Shown here: in pieces, positions 46,097-55,289 of the stretch | How the letters are laid out: each line of letters begins with the position of its first letter | Position numbering within the stretch: position 1 is the stretch's first letter | DNA from: Streptomyces sp. NRRL S-350 | Lineage (GTDB): Bacteria; Actinomycetota; Actinomycetes; Streptomycetales; Streptomycetaceae | DNA length: 64,000 nucleotides | NCBI RefSeq assembly: GCF_000719705.1 | Contig: NZ_JOHO01000031.1 | Coordinates: 1 to 64,000, forward strand | Direction: 5' to 3' | The notes under the pieces: generated by a model | Told to the model about the DNA's origin: nothing | Seen by the model: only the letters and a program-made list of their open reading frames with translations | Database searches by the model: none | Made by a program: the position numbers and the translations under genes

Positions 46097-48297
46097 TCCC
46101 CGACTTCACCGGAATCGGGCTGGACGGCGGCACCGCCGCGGACGCCACCGACGAACGCTGGCAGGCCGCCTGGCGGCAGTCCACCGGCAAGGACGTCGAC
46201 GAACTGCTCTGGGACACCCCCGAAGGCATCGCCGTCAAGCCGCTGTACACCCCGGCGGACCTGGCCGGGCTGGACTTCCTGGACACCTACCCGGGCATCG
46301 CACCGTACCTGCGCGGGCCGTACCCGACCATGTACGTCAACCAGCCGTGGACCGTCCGCCAGTACGCGGGCTTCTCCACCGCCGAGGAGTCCAACGCCTT
46401 CTACCGCCGCAACCTGGCGGCCGGCCAGAAGGGCCTCTCGGTCGCCTTCGACCTGCCCACCCACCGCGGCTACGACAGCGACCACCCGCGCGTCACCGGC
46501 GACGTCGGCATGGCGGGCGTCGCCATCGACTCGATCTACGACATGCGCCAGCTGTTCGACGGCATCCCGCTCGACCGGATGTCGGTGTCGATGACCATGA
46601 ACGGCGCCGTGCTCCCGGTGCTGGCGCTGTACATCGTCGCCGCCGAGGAACAGGGCGTGCCGCCCGAGAAGCTGGCCGGGACCATCCAGAACGACATCCT
46701 CAAGGAGTTCATGGTCCGCAACACCTACATCTACCCGCCGCAGCCGTCGATGCGGATCATCTCCGACATCTTCGCGTACACCTCGCAGAAGATGCCCCGG
46801 TACAACTCGATCTCCATCTCCGGCTACCACATCCAGGAGGCGGGCGCGACAGCCGACCTGGAGCTGGCCTACACCCTCGCCGACGGCGTGGAGTACCTGC
46901 GCGCGGGCCTGGACGTGGGGCTGGACGTCGACGCGTTCGCACCCCGGCTGTCGTTCTTCTGGGCCATCGGCATGAACTTCTTCATGGAGGTCGCCAAGCT
47001 GCGCGCGGCCCGGCTGCTCTGGGCCAAGCTCGTCCGGCAGTTCGACCCGAAGAACGCCAAGTCCCTTTCGCTGCGCACCCATTCGCAGACCTCGGGGTGG
47101 TCCCTCACCGCCCAGGACGTGTTCAACAACGTCACGCGCACGTGCGTCGAGGCGATGGCCGCCACCCAGGGCCACACCCAGTCGCTGCACACCAACGCCC
47201 TCGACGAAGCACTCGCCCTGCCCACCGACTTCTCCGCGCGCATCGCCCGCAACACCCAGCTGCTGCTGCAGCAGGAGTCCGGCACCTGCCGGGTCATCGA
47301 CCCGTGGGGCGGCTCCGCGTACGTCGAGAAGCTGACCAACGACCTCGCCGCCAGGGCCTGGCAGCACATCCAGGAGGTCGAGGCCGCCGGCGGCATGGCC
47401 AAGGCGATCGACGCCGGCATCCCCAAGATGCGCGTCGAGGAGGCCGCCGCCCGCACCCAGGCGCGCATCGACTCCGGCCGCCAGCCGGTGATCGGCGTCA
47501 ACAAGTACCGGGTCGACAGCGACGAGCAGATCGACGTGCTCAAGGTCGACAACTCCGCGGTGCGGACCGCCCAGATCGAGAAGCTGCGCCGCCTGCGCGA
47601 GGAGCGCGACGAGGCGGCCTGCCAGGATGCCCTGCGGGCACTGACCCGGGCCGCCGAGGCCGGGCCGCAGCGCGACGGCTCACTCGACGGCAACCTGCTG
47701 CACCTGGCCGTCGGCGCCGCCCGGGCCAAGGCGACGGTGGGCGAGATCTCGGACGCCCTGGAGAAGGTGTACGGCCGCCACTCCGGCCAGATCCGTACCA
47801 TCTCCGGTGTGTACCGAGACGAAGCGGGCCCCTCCGCCCCCCTCCAGCGCACCCGCGACCTGGTCGAGCGGTTCGAGCAGGCCGAAGGCCGCCGACCGCG
47901 CATCCTGGTCGCCAAGATGGGCCAGGACGGCCACGACCGCGGCCAGAAGGTCATCGCCACCGCCTTCGCCGACCTCGGCTTCACCGTCGACGTCGGCCCG
48001 CTCTTCCAGACCCCGGCCGAGGTCGCCCGCCAGGCCGTCGAGGCCGACGTGCACATCGTCGGCGTGTCGTCGCTGGCCGCCGGACACCTCACCCTGGTGC
48101 CCGCACTGCGCGCCGAACTCGCCGCGGCGGGCCGCGAGGACATCACCATCGTCGTCGGCGGCGTCATCCCCCCGCAGGACTTCCAGGCGCTCCACGAGGC
48201 GGGCGCGGCAGCCGTGTTCGGCCCGGGCACCGTCATCCCGGACGCCGCGCACGACCTGCTGACGACGCTGGCCGCCGAACTCGGCCACGAGCTGTGA
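46093..48297 (+). CDS. mutB: Methylmalonyl-CoA mutase large (alpha) subunit
   Basis: 734-aa catalytic subunit. The substrate-binding barrel spans about 1-560 ([46 protein letters not shown]). The C-terminal cobalamin-binding domain (about 595-734) carries the base-off ligand motif DGHDRG in [15 protein letters not shown], plus SSLAAGH and VVGGVIP. Full length and intact. ATG overlaps the mutA stop; meaB follows 12 bp later. The three genes form a compact mutA-mutB-meaB operon. Confidence 0.97.
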   Translation: MIPDFTGIGLDGGTAADATDERWQAAWRQSTGKDVDELLWDTPEGIAVKPLYTPADLAGLDFLDTYPGIAPYLRGPYPTMYVNQPWTVRQYAGFSTAEESNAFYRRNLAAGQKGLSVAFDLPTHRGYDSDHPRVTGDVGMAGVAIDSIYDMRQLFDGIPLDRMSVSMTMNGAVLPVLALYIVAAEEQGVPPEKLAGTIQNDILKEFMVRNTYIYPPQPSMRIISDIFAYTSQKMPRYNSISISGYHIQEAGATADLELAYTLADGVEYLRAGLDVGLDVDAFAPRLSFFWAIGMNFFMEVAKLRAARLLWAKLVRQFDPKNAKSLSLRTHSQTSGWSLTAQDVFNNVTRTCVEAMAATQGHTQSLHTNALDEALALPTDFSARIARNTQLLLQQESGTCRVIDPWGGSAYVEKLTNDLAARAWQHIQEVEAAGGMAKAIDAGIPKMRVEEAAARTQARIDSGRQPVIGVNKYRVDSDEQIDVLKVDNSAVRTAQIEKLRRLREERDEAACQDALRALTRAAEAGPQRDGSLDGNLLHLAVGAARAKATVGEISDALEKVYGRHSGQIRTISGVYRDEAGPSAPLQRTRDLVERFEQAEGRRPRILVAKMGQDGHDRGQKVIATAFADLGFTVDVGPLFQTPAEVARQAVEADVHIVGVSSLAAGHLTLVPALRAELAAAGREDITIVVGGVIPPQDFQALHEAGAAAVFGPGTVIPDAAHDLLTTLAAELGHEL

Positions 48298-48309
48298 GTT
48301 CCTGATCGC

Positions 48310-49296
48310 ATGCCTCCGCGGACGATCGACCTCGACAGCTACGTGGCGGGTGTCCTCGACGGCTCGCGCGCCTGGATCGCGCGAGCCGTCACCCTCGTCG
48401 AGTCCACCCGGCCCGACCACCGCGCGCTCGCGCAGCAGCTGCTCCAGCGACTGCTCCCGCACGCGGGCGGCGCGGTGCGGGTCGGCATCACCGGCGTGCC
48501 CGGTGTCGGCAAGTCGACCTTCATCGACTCCTTCGGGACGATGCTGACGGGGCTCGGCCACCGGGTCGCGGTACTCGCCGTCGACCCGACGTCGAGCCGC
48601 ACCGGCGGCTCCATCCTGGGCGACAAGACCCGGATGGAGCGCCTCGCCGTCGACCCGAACGCCTTCGTCCGCCCGTCGCCCACGTCCGGGACGTTGGGCG
48701 GGGTCGCCAAGGCCACCCGGGAGTCGATGGTGGTCATGGAGGCAGCGGGCCACGACGTGGTGCTCATCGAGACGGTCGGCGTCGGCCAGTCCGAGACGGC
48801 GGTGGCCGGGATGGTGGACACCTTCCTGCTCCTCAGCCTGGCGCGCACCGGCGACCAGCTGCAGGGCATCAAGAAGGGCGTCCTGGAACTGGCGGACGTC
48901 ATCGCCGTCAACAAGGCCGACGGCCCGCACGAACGCGACGCCAAGGCCGCCGCCCGCGAACTCGCGGGCGCGCTGCGACTGCTGCAGCCCCCGGACGCGG
49001 CCTGGACCCCGCCGGTCCTGACCTGCAGCGGCCGCGAGGGCGCAGGCCTCGACGTGCTCTGGGAACGGCTGCAGCAGCACCGCAAGGTGTTGGACGCCAC
49101 CGGCGCACTCGCCGCCAAACGCCGCGACCAGCAGGTCGAGTGGACCTGGGCCATGGTCCACGACCAGCTGTTCGCGCGGCTCCACGAGCACCCCGAAGTG
49201 CGGCGACTGGCGACCCGGTTGGAGACCCAGGTCCGGGCCGGCACCCTCCCGGCGGGGCTGGCCGCCCAACAGATCCTGGACGCCTTCTTCGGCTGA
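48310..49296 (+). CDS. meaB: Methylmalonyl-CoA mutase-associated GTPase MeaB
   Basis: 328-aa G3E-family P-loop GTPase that protects and reloads the mutase cofactor. Walker A is GVPGVGKST near residue 63, the switch/Mg2+ region is VDPTSSRTGGSILGDKTRM, Walker B is IETVGVGQSE and the base motif NKAD. The C-terminal helices form the dimerisation arm. Immediately downstream of mutB. A strong hairpin follows at 49314-49349. Confidence 0.96.
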   Translation: MPPRTIDLDSYVAGVLDGSRAWIARAVTLVESTRPDHRALAQQLLQRLLPHAGGAVRVGITGVPGVGKSTFIDSFGTMLTGLGHRVAVLAVDPTSSRTGGSILGDKTRMERLAVDPNAFVRPSPTSGTLGGVAKATRESMVVMEAAGHDVVLIETVGVGQSETAVAGMVDTFLLLSLARTGDQLQGIKKGVLELADVIAVNKADGPHERDAKAAARELAGALRLLQPPDAAWTPPVLTCSGREGAGLDVLWERLQQHRKVLDATGALAAKRRDQQVEWTWAMVHDQLFARLHEHPEVRRLATRLETQVRAGTLPAGLAAQQILDAFFG

Positions 49297-49313
49297 CCGC
49301 CGCCGTAAGGGCC

Positions 49314-49349
49314 AAGCGCCGTGCCCCGCGTACGCGGGGCACGGCGCTT
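49314..49349 (+). terminator. Terminator of the mutA-mutB-meaB operon
   Basis: AAGCGCCGTGCCCCGCG (49314-49330) pairs perfectly with CGCGGGGCACGGCGCTT (49333-49349) around a 2-nt centre: a 17-bp stem, 18 bp after the meaB stop codon. It also lies after the convergent deacetylase gene and may act both ways. Confidence 0.85.
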
Positions 49350-49375
49350 CGACGGTTTCCAGGCGGGGGCGGGCG

Positions 49376-50227
49376 TCACGGGGTGGTCTGCACCGCGAAG
49401 CCGGTGGGGCGGCCCTGGGCCTTCAGCCAGGTGAGCACCTGGTCGAGGGCTTCGACGGTCTGCTGGCGGTCGCCGCCGCCGTCGTGGAACAGGATGGTCG
49501 GGCCGTTGTGGATCTCCTTCTTGACCGTGTCCACGATGGCCGCCGTGCCGGGCTTGTTGAAGTCCTTGGAGTCGATGTTCCAGCCGAGCGGGCGCATGCC
49601 GTTCGCGGCGGCGATGCGCCGGCTGTCGGAGGTGAACGAGCCGCCGGGGGCCCGGTAGTACTGCACGTTGGCGCCGCCCGCGGCGTCCTCGATCATCTTC
49701 TTCGCGTCCAGGATCTCCTTCTCCTGGTAGGCGACGGGCTTCTTGTCCATCGCGGTGTCGTGGTGCACGGTGTGGTCGCAGAGCCGGTGGCCGGCGGCGA
49801 CGACCTGCTTGACGAGGTCGGGGTGGGCCTTGGCCTGCGGTCCGATCATGCAGAACGTCGCTGTCACGCCGTGCCGCTTGAGGATGTCGAGGACCTTCGG
49901 GGTCCAGGTGGGGTCGGGGCCGTCGTCGATGGTGATGTTGACGGCGTTGCCTCCGCTCTCGGAGGCGTGGGCTATGCCGTCGGGTATCCCGCCCGGCTGC
50001 TGGGTGCCGCCGTCGCCGCCGCTGCCGGAGCCGTCGTTTCCCTTGCGGCCGTCCCCGCCGGTGCCGTCCGCGGATCCGCCGTGCTCCTGCGCGGCGTTCG
50101 GCCCGGGCGTGTGGTCCGAGTCGGCCAGGGTCGCCACTCCCCAGGCGCCCACCGTCAGAACGACTGCCGCCACCGCGAGGGCGACCCGGCTGCCGGCCAG
50201 GTTCTTCACACGTGCATTCAGGTCCAT
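49376..50227 (-). CDS. Exported polysaccharide deacetylase (CE4)
   Basis: 283-aa protein with an N-terminal membrane anchor or signal helix (about 14-34, VALAVAAVVLTVGAWGVATL), a Gly/Ser/Asp-rich linker (about 38-85), and a NodB-type catalytic domain (about 95-280). Motif 1 is TIDDGPDPTWT with catalytic and metal Asp, motif 2 HTVHHD with the metal His pair, motif 3 RAPGGSF, and motif 5 ILFHDGGGD. Removes acetyl groups from peptidoglycan or chitin-like polymers. ATG at 50227. Confidence 0.92.
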   Translation of the reverse strand: MDLNARVKNLAGSRVALAVAAVVLTVGAWGVATLADSDHTPGPNAAQEHGGSADGTGGDGRKGNDGSGSGGDGGTQQPGGIPDGIAHASESGGNAVNITIDDGPDPTWTPKVLDILKRHGVTATFCMIGPQAKAHPDLVKQVVAAGHRLCDHTVHHDTAMDKKPVAYQEKEILDAKKMIEDAAGGANVQYYRAPGGSFTSDSRRIAAANGMRPLGWNIDSKDFNKPGTAAIVDTVKKEIHNGPTILFHDGGGDRQQTVEALDQVLTWLKAQGRPTGFAVQTTP

Positions 50228-50409
50228 CGACTGACCGCTCCCCCACCTGTCTTCGAGTTTCCGAGGTTCATGACGTGAACCGGATCGAACGGGTTCCCCG
50301 GTTCCCCCGTTCCTGCGGGCGGAGCCCCGGGTGAGGGCGGCCCCCGGGTGAGGGAGGGGCCGGGCCCCGGACCGGCCGAGCGGGCCGGGGCCGGTTCGGC
50401 GGACGGGTG

Positions 50410-51009
50410 TCAGGCAGTGGCGGCGGCGAAGCGGGCCGAGACGTCCTGCCAGTTGACGACGTCCCACAGGCGGGTGACGTAGTCGGGGCGGACGTTGCGG
50501 TACTGCAGGTAGTAGGCGTGCTCCCAGGCGTCGAACGCGAGCAGCGGGGTGGTGCCCTGGCCCACGTTGCCGTGGTGGTCGTAGACCTGTTCCACGATCA
50601 GGCGCCGGCCCAGCGGCTCCCAGGAGAGGATGCCCCAGCCGGAGCCCTGGACGCCGGTGGTGGCGTTCGTCAGCTGCTTCTTGAAGGCCTCGAAGCTGCC
50701 GAAGTGCTCGGTGATCGCGTCGGCCAGTTCGCCCTCGGGGCGGTCGCCGCCCTCCGGGGAGAGGTTCTGCCAGAACAGGGAGTGCAGGACGTGGCCGGAC
50801 AGGTGGAAGGCGAACGTCTTCTGCAGGCCGACCAGGCCGCCGAACTGTTCCTTGTCGCGCGCCTCGGCGAGCTGCTCCAGGGTGTCGTTCGCGCCCTTGA
50901 CGTAGGCGGCGTGGTGCTTGGAATGGTGCAGCTCCAGGATCTCGGCGGACATGGCCCGCTCGAGCGCGGAGTAGTCGTACGGGAGGTCGGGAAGCGAGTA
51001 GGTGCCCAT
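50410..51009 (-). CDS. sodF: Iron (Fe/Zn-type) superoxide dismutase SodF
   Basis: 199-aa Fe/Mn-family superoxide dismutase. Ligand regions are all present: [11 protein letters not shown] (first His), HVLHSLFW (second His) and [11 protein letters not shown] (Asp and third His). Streptomyces usually carry a nickel enzyme (sodN) and this iron enzyme, which Nur represses when nickel is abundant. The Nur-box-like site at 51067-51083 fits that control. Metal choice between Fe and Mn is not certain from sequence. Confidence 0.92.
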   Translation of the reverse strand: MGTYSLPDLPYDYSALERAMSAEILELHHSKHHAAYVKGANDTLEQLAEARDKEQFGGLVGLQKTFAFHLSGHVLHSLFWQNLSPEGGDRPEGELADAITEHFGSFEAFKKQLTNATTGVQGSGWGILSWEPLGRRLIVEQVYDHHGNVGQGTTPLLAFDAWEHAYYLQYRNVRPDYVTRLWDVVNWQDVSARFAAATA

Positions 51010-51066
51010 CAGGACACGGCCCCTTTCGGCAGGTCGGACAACGGTGATCGTGTCGGGACAACACTA

Positions 51067-51083
51067 TTGCGTATGACTTGCAA
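51067..51083 (-). promoter_or_regulatory. Nur-box-like operator upstream of sodF
   Basis: TTGCGT-ATGAC-TTGCAA (51067-51083) matches the recalled S. coelicolor Nur box layout, two TTGCAA-type 6-mers separated by 5 bp. It lies 58 bp upstream of the sodF start codon, in the promoter zone. Binding of Ni-Nur would repress sodF. Confidence 0.6.
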
Positions 51084-51354
51084 GAGCGAAGCATCTGCTC
51101 CTGCTTATTCCCTACGTCACACCGGCCGTTCGCCCGGCACCGCGAGGCCTGACGAGATCGAGGCCTGACGGGCACGACCCCTGTCGGGCTCGAGACCTGA
51201 CGGACTCGAGGCCTGACGGGTTCAAGCCTGACGAGCTTTCCGCTTCCGGGGGCTTCCCGCCGTCACCCTTCATGTGCCATTTTACATGTCACACATTGGA
51301 GCGGTCGTGTCCCCGAAACGCACGACCACTACCGGCCCCGGAGGCCCCCACCCC

Positions 51355-53610
51355 ATGCGTCCCTTCCGGATAGCGAAGGCGAACGCGCGCAGAGTCCCTG
51401 CGCTCGGCGCCGCCTTCTTCCTCGCCCTCGGACTCTTCTCCCCCCAGGCCCACGCCGCGGACCAGCCGTCGGCCCCCGCCCCCACCCCCAAGGCCGCCGC
51501 ACCGCGCGCGATCCCCGTACCGAAGTCCCCCGACACGCCCGAGGACGCCCGACCGCTCGCCTCGGACCCGAGGGCCAAGGCCACCGCCCCGACGGCGGGC
51601 AGCACCGTCGGCGCCGCCAAGGCCCCCAGACAACTCGCCGCCGGCGCCTGCGACGTGTCCGCCTTCACCGGCAACTCCGGCGCCGCGCTGGTCCAGCAGG
51701 TCAAGTCGGCCGGACTCGACTGCGTCAACTCGCTGTTCACCCTCACCGGCAACGACGCCAGGGGCGCCTTCGCCGAGGCCCAGATGACGAGCGTCGCCGA
51801 CGCCCTCCGCGACGTCTCCGCCGCCTACCCCGGCGACGACTCCACCGCCGCCGGGCAGTTGGTGGTCTACCTCCGCGCCGGGTACTACGTGCAGTGGTAC
51901 CACCCGGACGTCGTCGGCACGTACGGCGCCACCCTGCAGACCGCCATCCGCGGCGCGCTGGACGGCTTCTTCGCCGCCCCGCACAGCAAGGACGTCACCG
52001 AGGCCAACGGCGCCACCCTCGCCGAGGCCGTCACCCTGATCGACAGCGCCCAGGAGAACGCCCGCTACACCGGCGTCGTCAAGCGCCTGCTCGACGGCTA
52101 CTCCGGCGCCTGGACCGGCTCGATGGCCACCGCCGTCGCCAACACCGAGACCGTCATCTCCCGCGGTTTCGACCTGCCCGCCTTCGTCGCCGCCCTCCAG
52201 GCGGACCCCGGCTTCGCCACCTCCCTGGCCTCCTTCGTCACCCGCAACAGCTCCCAGCTCACCGGCTCGGACCCGGTGACGGGCATCGGCATCCAGATCG
52301 GCAACCTGCTCGCCAACGACGCCACCAAGGCCCAGGGCCGCCCGATCGTCAAGGACCTGGTCAACCGCTACCCACTGGTCGGCAACACCGGTCCGCTCAC
52401 CATGAACCTGGTCTGGTTCGCGGAGAACAAGGACGCGGGCAACTGCGCCTACTACGGCACCTGCGACCTGCCCACCCGGCTCGTCCCGCTCGTGCTCACC
52501 GTCGACCACACCTGCAACGCCGGCCTGCGCATCCGCGCCCAGGACATGACCGCGCAGCAGCTCGCCGACACCTGCAACAGCCTCATCAACGAGGACGCGT
52601 TCTTCCACGGCGTGGTCAAGGACAGCGGACCGGTCGCGAACGACGGCAACAGCAGCCTCGAGGTCGTCGTCTTCGACGACTACTACAACTACAGCCTCTA
52701 CGCCTGGGAGATGTACCACATCGCCGTGGACAACGGCGGCATGTACGAGGAGGGCGACCCGTCCAAGGTCGGCAACCAGGCCCGGTTCATCGCCCACGAG
52801 GCCTCCTGGCTGCGCCCCCAGTTCCAGATCTGGAACCTCAACCACGAGTACACCCACTACCTCGACGGCCGCTACGACTTCTACGGCGACTTCGACGCCG
52901 GCATGACCACCCCGACCGTCTGGTGGGTCGAGGGCCTCGCCGAGTACATCTCGTACAGCTACCGGGGCGTCCACTACGACGACGCCGTCACCCAGGCGGG
53001 CAAGGGCACCTACGCGCTCAGCGCGCTCTTCGACAACACCTACGACAACTCCGACTCCACCAGGATCTACAACTGGGGCTACCTGGCGGTGCGTTACATG
53101 CTCCAGTCGCACCCGCAGGACGTGACGGCGCTGCTCGGCAAGTACCGCGTGGGCGACTGGAACGGCGCCCGCGCCCTGCTCAAGACCACCATCGGCACCG
53201 CGTACGACGCCGACTTCGCCGGCTGGCTCAAGGCGTGCGCCGCCGACGACTGCGGCTCGCTGCCCGCCGACCGGGCCCCCCTGTGCACCGCCGCCGACAC
53301 CCGGCAGTTCGACAAGGACTGCCGCCGCGACGGCGTGGCCGCCACCACCGGGAACTACAGCTACAGCTTCCTGAACCTGCCCGCGGGCGTGAAGCAGCTG
53401 ACCATCACCACCAGCGGCGGCACCGGCAACGCCGACCTCTACTACAACGGCAGCACCTGGGCCACCACCGGCTCGTACCAGGCCGCGTCCACCGGCAGCG
53501 GCAACGGCGAGAGCGTCACCATCACCAACCCGCCGTCCGGCTGGGTGTACTTCAGCCTCTTCGGCCGGCAGGGCTTCGACGGCGTCACCGTCACCACGAC
53601 CTACAACTGA
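51355..53610 (+). CDS. Secreted M9 collagenase
   Basis: 751-aa exported zinc metalloprotease. Signal peptide about 1-36 (MRPFRIAKANARRVP basic part, GAAFFLALGLF core, cleavage after PQAHA). A Pro/Ala-rich segment is followed by the collagenase activator-like helices (about 95-350) and the peptidase M9 domain with HEYTHYLDGRYDF (zinc His pair, catalytic Glu) and the third ligand in WVEGLAEYISYS. A C-terminal PPC beta-sandwich covers about 655-751. The ATG at 51355 is preferred, since it has GGAGG upstream and places the signal peptide; an earlier GTG at 51307 is possible. Confidence 0.92.
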   Translation: MRPFRIAKANARRVPALGAAFFLALGLFSPQAHAADQPSAPAPTPKAAAPRAIPVPKSPDTPEDARPLASDPRAKATAPTAGSTVGAAKAPRQLAAGACDVSAFTGNSGAALVQQVKSAGLDCVNSLFTLTGNDARGAFAEAQMTSVADALRDVSAAYPGDDSTAAGQLVVYLRAGYYVQWYHPDVVGTYGATLQTAIRGALDGFFAAPHSKDVTEANGATLAEAVTLIDSAQENARYTGVVKRLLDGYSGAWTGSMATAVANTETVISRGFDLPAFVAALQADPGFATSLASFVTRNSSQLTGSDPVTGIGIQIGNLLANDATKAQGRPIVKDLVNRYPLVGNTGPLTMNLVWFAENKDAGNCAYYGTCDLPTRLVPLVLTVDHTCNAGLRIRAQDMTAQQLADTCNSLINEDAFFHGVVKDSGPVANDGNSSLEVVVFDDYYNYSLYAWEMYHIAVDNGGMYEEGDPSKVGNQARFIAHEASWLRPQFQIWNLNHEYTHYLDGRYDFYGDFDAGMTTPTVWWVEGLAEYISYSYRGVHYDDAVTQAGKGTYALSALFDNTYDNSDSTRIYNWGYLAVRYMLQSHPQDVTALLGKYRVGDWNGARALLKTTIGTAYDADFAGWLKACAADDCGSLPADRAPLCTAADTRQFDKDCRRDGVAATTGNYSYSFLNLPAGVKQLTITTSGGTGNADLYYNGSTWATTGSYQAASTGSGNGESVTITNPPSGWVYFSLFGRQGFDGVTVTTTYN

Positions 53611-53650
53611 CCGGCTGACCGGCTCGGCAACCGGGCCGCCCGTACGGACC

Positions 53651-53680
53651 GGAGGGCCCCGCGGCGACGCGGGGCCCTCC
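53651..53680 (+). terminator. Collagenase terminator
   Basis: GGAGGGCCCCGCG and CGCGGGGCCCTCC pair perfectly (13 bp) around GCGA, about 40 bp after the stop codon. Confidence 0.85.
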
Positions 53681-53941
53681 GCCGTTCCCGCGCACGGTTG
53701 CACCGCCTCACGACTCCACCCCGCGTGGAACGGGGTTATAACGATCCGCTCACCAATTGCGCCGTTAACGTTGCGCAGAAATTCGATCAATGTTGTCCGG
53801 GGGGTGTCAGGAACAGCCTCCTTCGGTTAGGGTCCTGAACCAGACGAAGCGGTTCGGGTTCCATTGCCGGAATTCCGGATCCGCCGACCCGACAGGGCAG
53901 GCCGGTTCGGCGCTGCCCATTATCACGGAATGGAGACAGCC
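53681..53941. promoter_or_regulatory. AT-richer upstream region of the peptide-P450 cluster
   Basis: This 260-bp stretch is visibly less GC-rich than the surrounding genes. Around 53730-53790 it holds GGGGTTATAACG, the 8-bp palindrome CGTTAACG flanked by direct TTGCGC repeats, and AAATTCGATCAATG. It is where the promoter of the RiPP cluster must lie, and its composition hints at tight regulation or foreign origin. Confidence 0.5.
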
Positions 53942-54025
53942 ATGAAGATGATCAAGGCGATCGCCAAGAAGTTCAAGCGCAACGAGGACCTCTCGGCCCA
54001 CGCGTGGGTCCTGCACGTCATCTGA
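53942..54025 (+). CDS. 27-aa RiPP precursor peptide, atropopeptide-like
   Basis: A short gene (too small for ordinary calling) with GGAG six bases before its ATG. The product starts MKMIKAIAKKFKRNEDL, a basic amphipathic leader, and ends SAHAWVLHVI, with Trp22 and His20/His25. It is directly followed (about 100 bp) by a P450 and then a JmjC oxygenase. A short Lys-rich leader, an aromatic C-terminus beginning AW and one adjacent P450 is the layout of atropopeptide/tryptorubin-like and other P450-crosslinked peptides (recalled literature; tryptorubin core AWYIWY). The likely core is AWVLHVI. Product not known to me. Confidence 0.75.
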   Translation: MKMIKAIAKKFKRNEDLSAHAWVLHVI

Positions 54026-54123
54026 TGCGCCACCGTCGGCGGGGGGCGCAGCCGTGCTGACGCCCCTCGCCGGCGCCACCCGGAACCGCATTTCACCGCC
54101 ATTCCGATAAAGGCTGGATTCCC

Positions 54124-55212
54124 GTGGAAGAAGTGGAAGAAACGGCGCCGGCAGCACTGCGCGACCATTCCGTCGTCTATGCCCCGAGGATCCGGGACCT
54201 GCTCGCCCGGAATGGGAAGGTATTCCGGATCGACGCCACCACGGTCGGCGTCTCCCACTGCGACCTGATGGCCGAGATCGTCGCGGCGCGCCCCGTGCTG
54301 CCCACCGAGCGCTCGGTCTACAAGCCCGCCGCGGGCGCCGAGATCCCCCACGACAGCGCGACCCGGACCATCCGCGCGCTGGGGCAGGACGTGACGGCGG
54401 CCATCCGTACGCCACCGCCCCCGACCCGCGCACTGTCCGGCGCCTGGCCCTACGCGGCCACCTCCTACCTGCGCCGGTGGCTCTACTCCTCCGATCCCCT
54501 GCCGCTCTCCCTGCTGTCGAAACGCGGCGTCACCCGCTCCGACGCGCTCTCCCGGATCGTCGACCGCGCCGTCACCATCTGGCCGGGATCCGAGGCGGCG
54601 GGCAGGTCGACCGCGCTGGCCGAGCTGATCCGCGGCGCCTCCGACCCGCTGGACCGGAAGCAGGCCATCGCGATGTACCGGCGCGCGAGCGCCACCCTCT
54701 GCGACGGCGTGGCCGCCCTGGCCGGCAACGCCCTGTGGCTCCTGCGGCAGGAACAGGAACGGGACGGAGCGCGGACGCCGGACCGGCAGACACCCCGCGC
54801 CGACCTCACCGCCGTCCTCTGGGAGACCCTGCGGCTGCTCCCGCCCGCGTGGATGCTGTGGCGCAACGGCGGCGACGCGTACACCGGCCTGCACCCCGAG
54901 ATCCGCCCCGAGGACAACGTGGCGCTCCTCCCGCTCCTGATGCACCGCCACCCCGACTACTGGCAGGATCCGCTGGAATTCCGGCCCGAACGGTGGAGCG
55001 GCGTGGCGGACCCGGAGAAGACGCCCGCGTTCATGCCGTTCGGGTTCGACGGCGCCCGCTGCTGGGCCAAGCACCTGGTCGTCCCCCTGGCCGAACGCCT
55101 GCTGGCCACTGCCCTCGACGACGGTCTCGTCATCCGCAGCCCGCGCCAGGACGCGCCCGTGCCGCTGCGCTCCCTGCTCTCCGTACGGTTCGAGGCGTCC
55201 GTCGGCGCGTGA
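54124..55212 (+). CDS. Cytochrome P450, likely RiPP crosslinking enzyme
   Basis: 362-aa P450, shorter than the usual 400. The K-helix ExxR is ETLR (234-237), the PERF-like region is EFRPERW, and the heme loop is FGFDGARCWA with Cys313 as thiolate ligand. The I-helix lacks a clear acid-alcohol pair (LAGNALWLL in its place), as in some crosslinking or atypical P450s. GTG start at 54124; a second GTG at 54133 is possible. Lies between the peptide gene and the JmjC gene, so the peptide's Trp/His side chains are the probable substrate. Confidence 0.85.
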   Translation: MEEVEETAPAALRDHSVVYAPRIRDLLARNGKVFRIDATTVGVSHCDLMAEIVAARPVLPTERSVYKPAAGAEIPHDSATRTIRALGQDVTAAIRTPPPPTRALSGAWPYAATSYLRRWLYSSDPLPLSLLSKRGVTRSDALSRIVDRAVTIWPGSEAAGRSTALAELIRGASDPLDRKQAIAMYRRASATLCDGVAALAGNALWLLRQEQERDGARTPDRQTPRADLTAVLWETLRLLPPAWMLWRNGGDAYTGLHPEIRPEDNVALLPLLMHRHPDYWQDPLEFRPERWSGVADPEKTPAFMPFGFDGARCWAKHLVVPLAERLLATALDDGLVIRSPRQDAPVPLRSLLSVRFEASVGA

Positions 55213-55289
55213 GCGCACCGGCGGTACGCACCGCGCAGTCCGACGCCACCCGCCCGACCCCCGCACACAGGACACCCCCGGGACACGCC

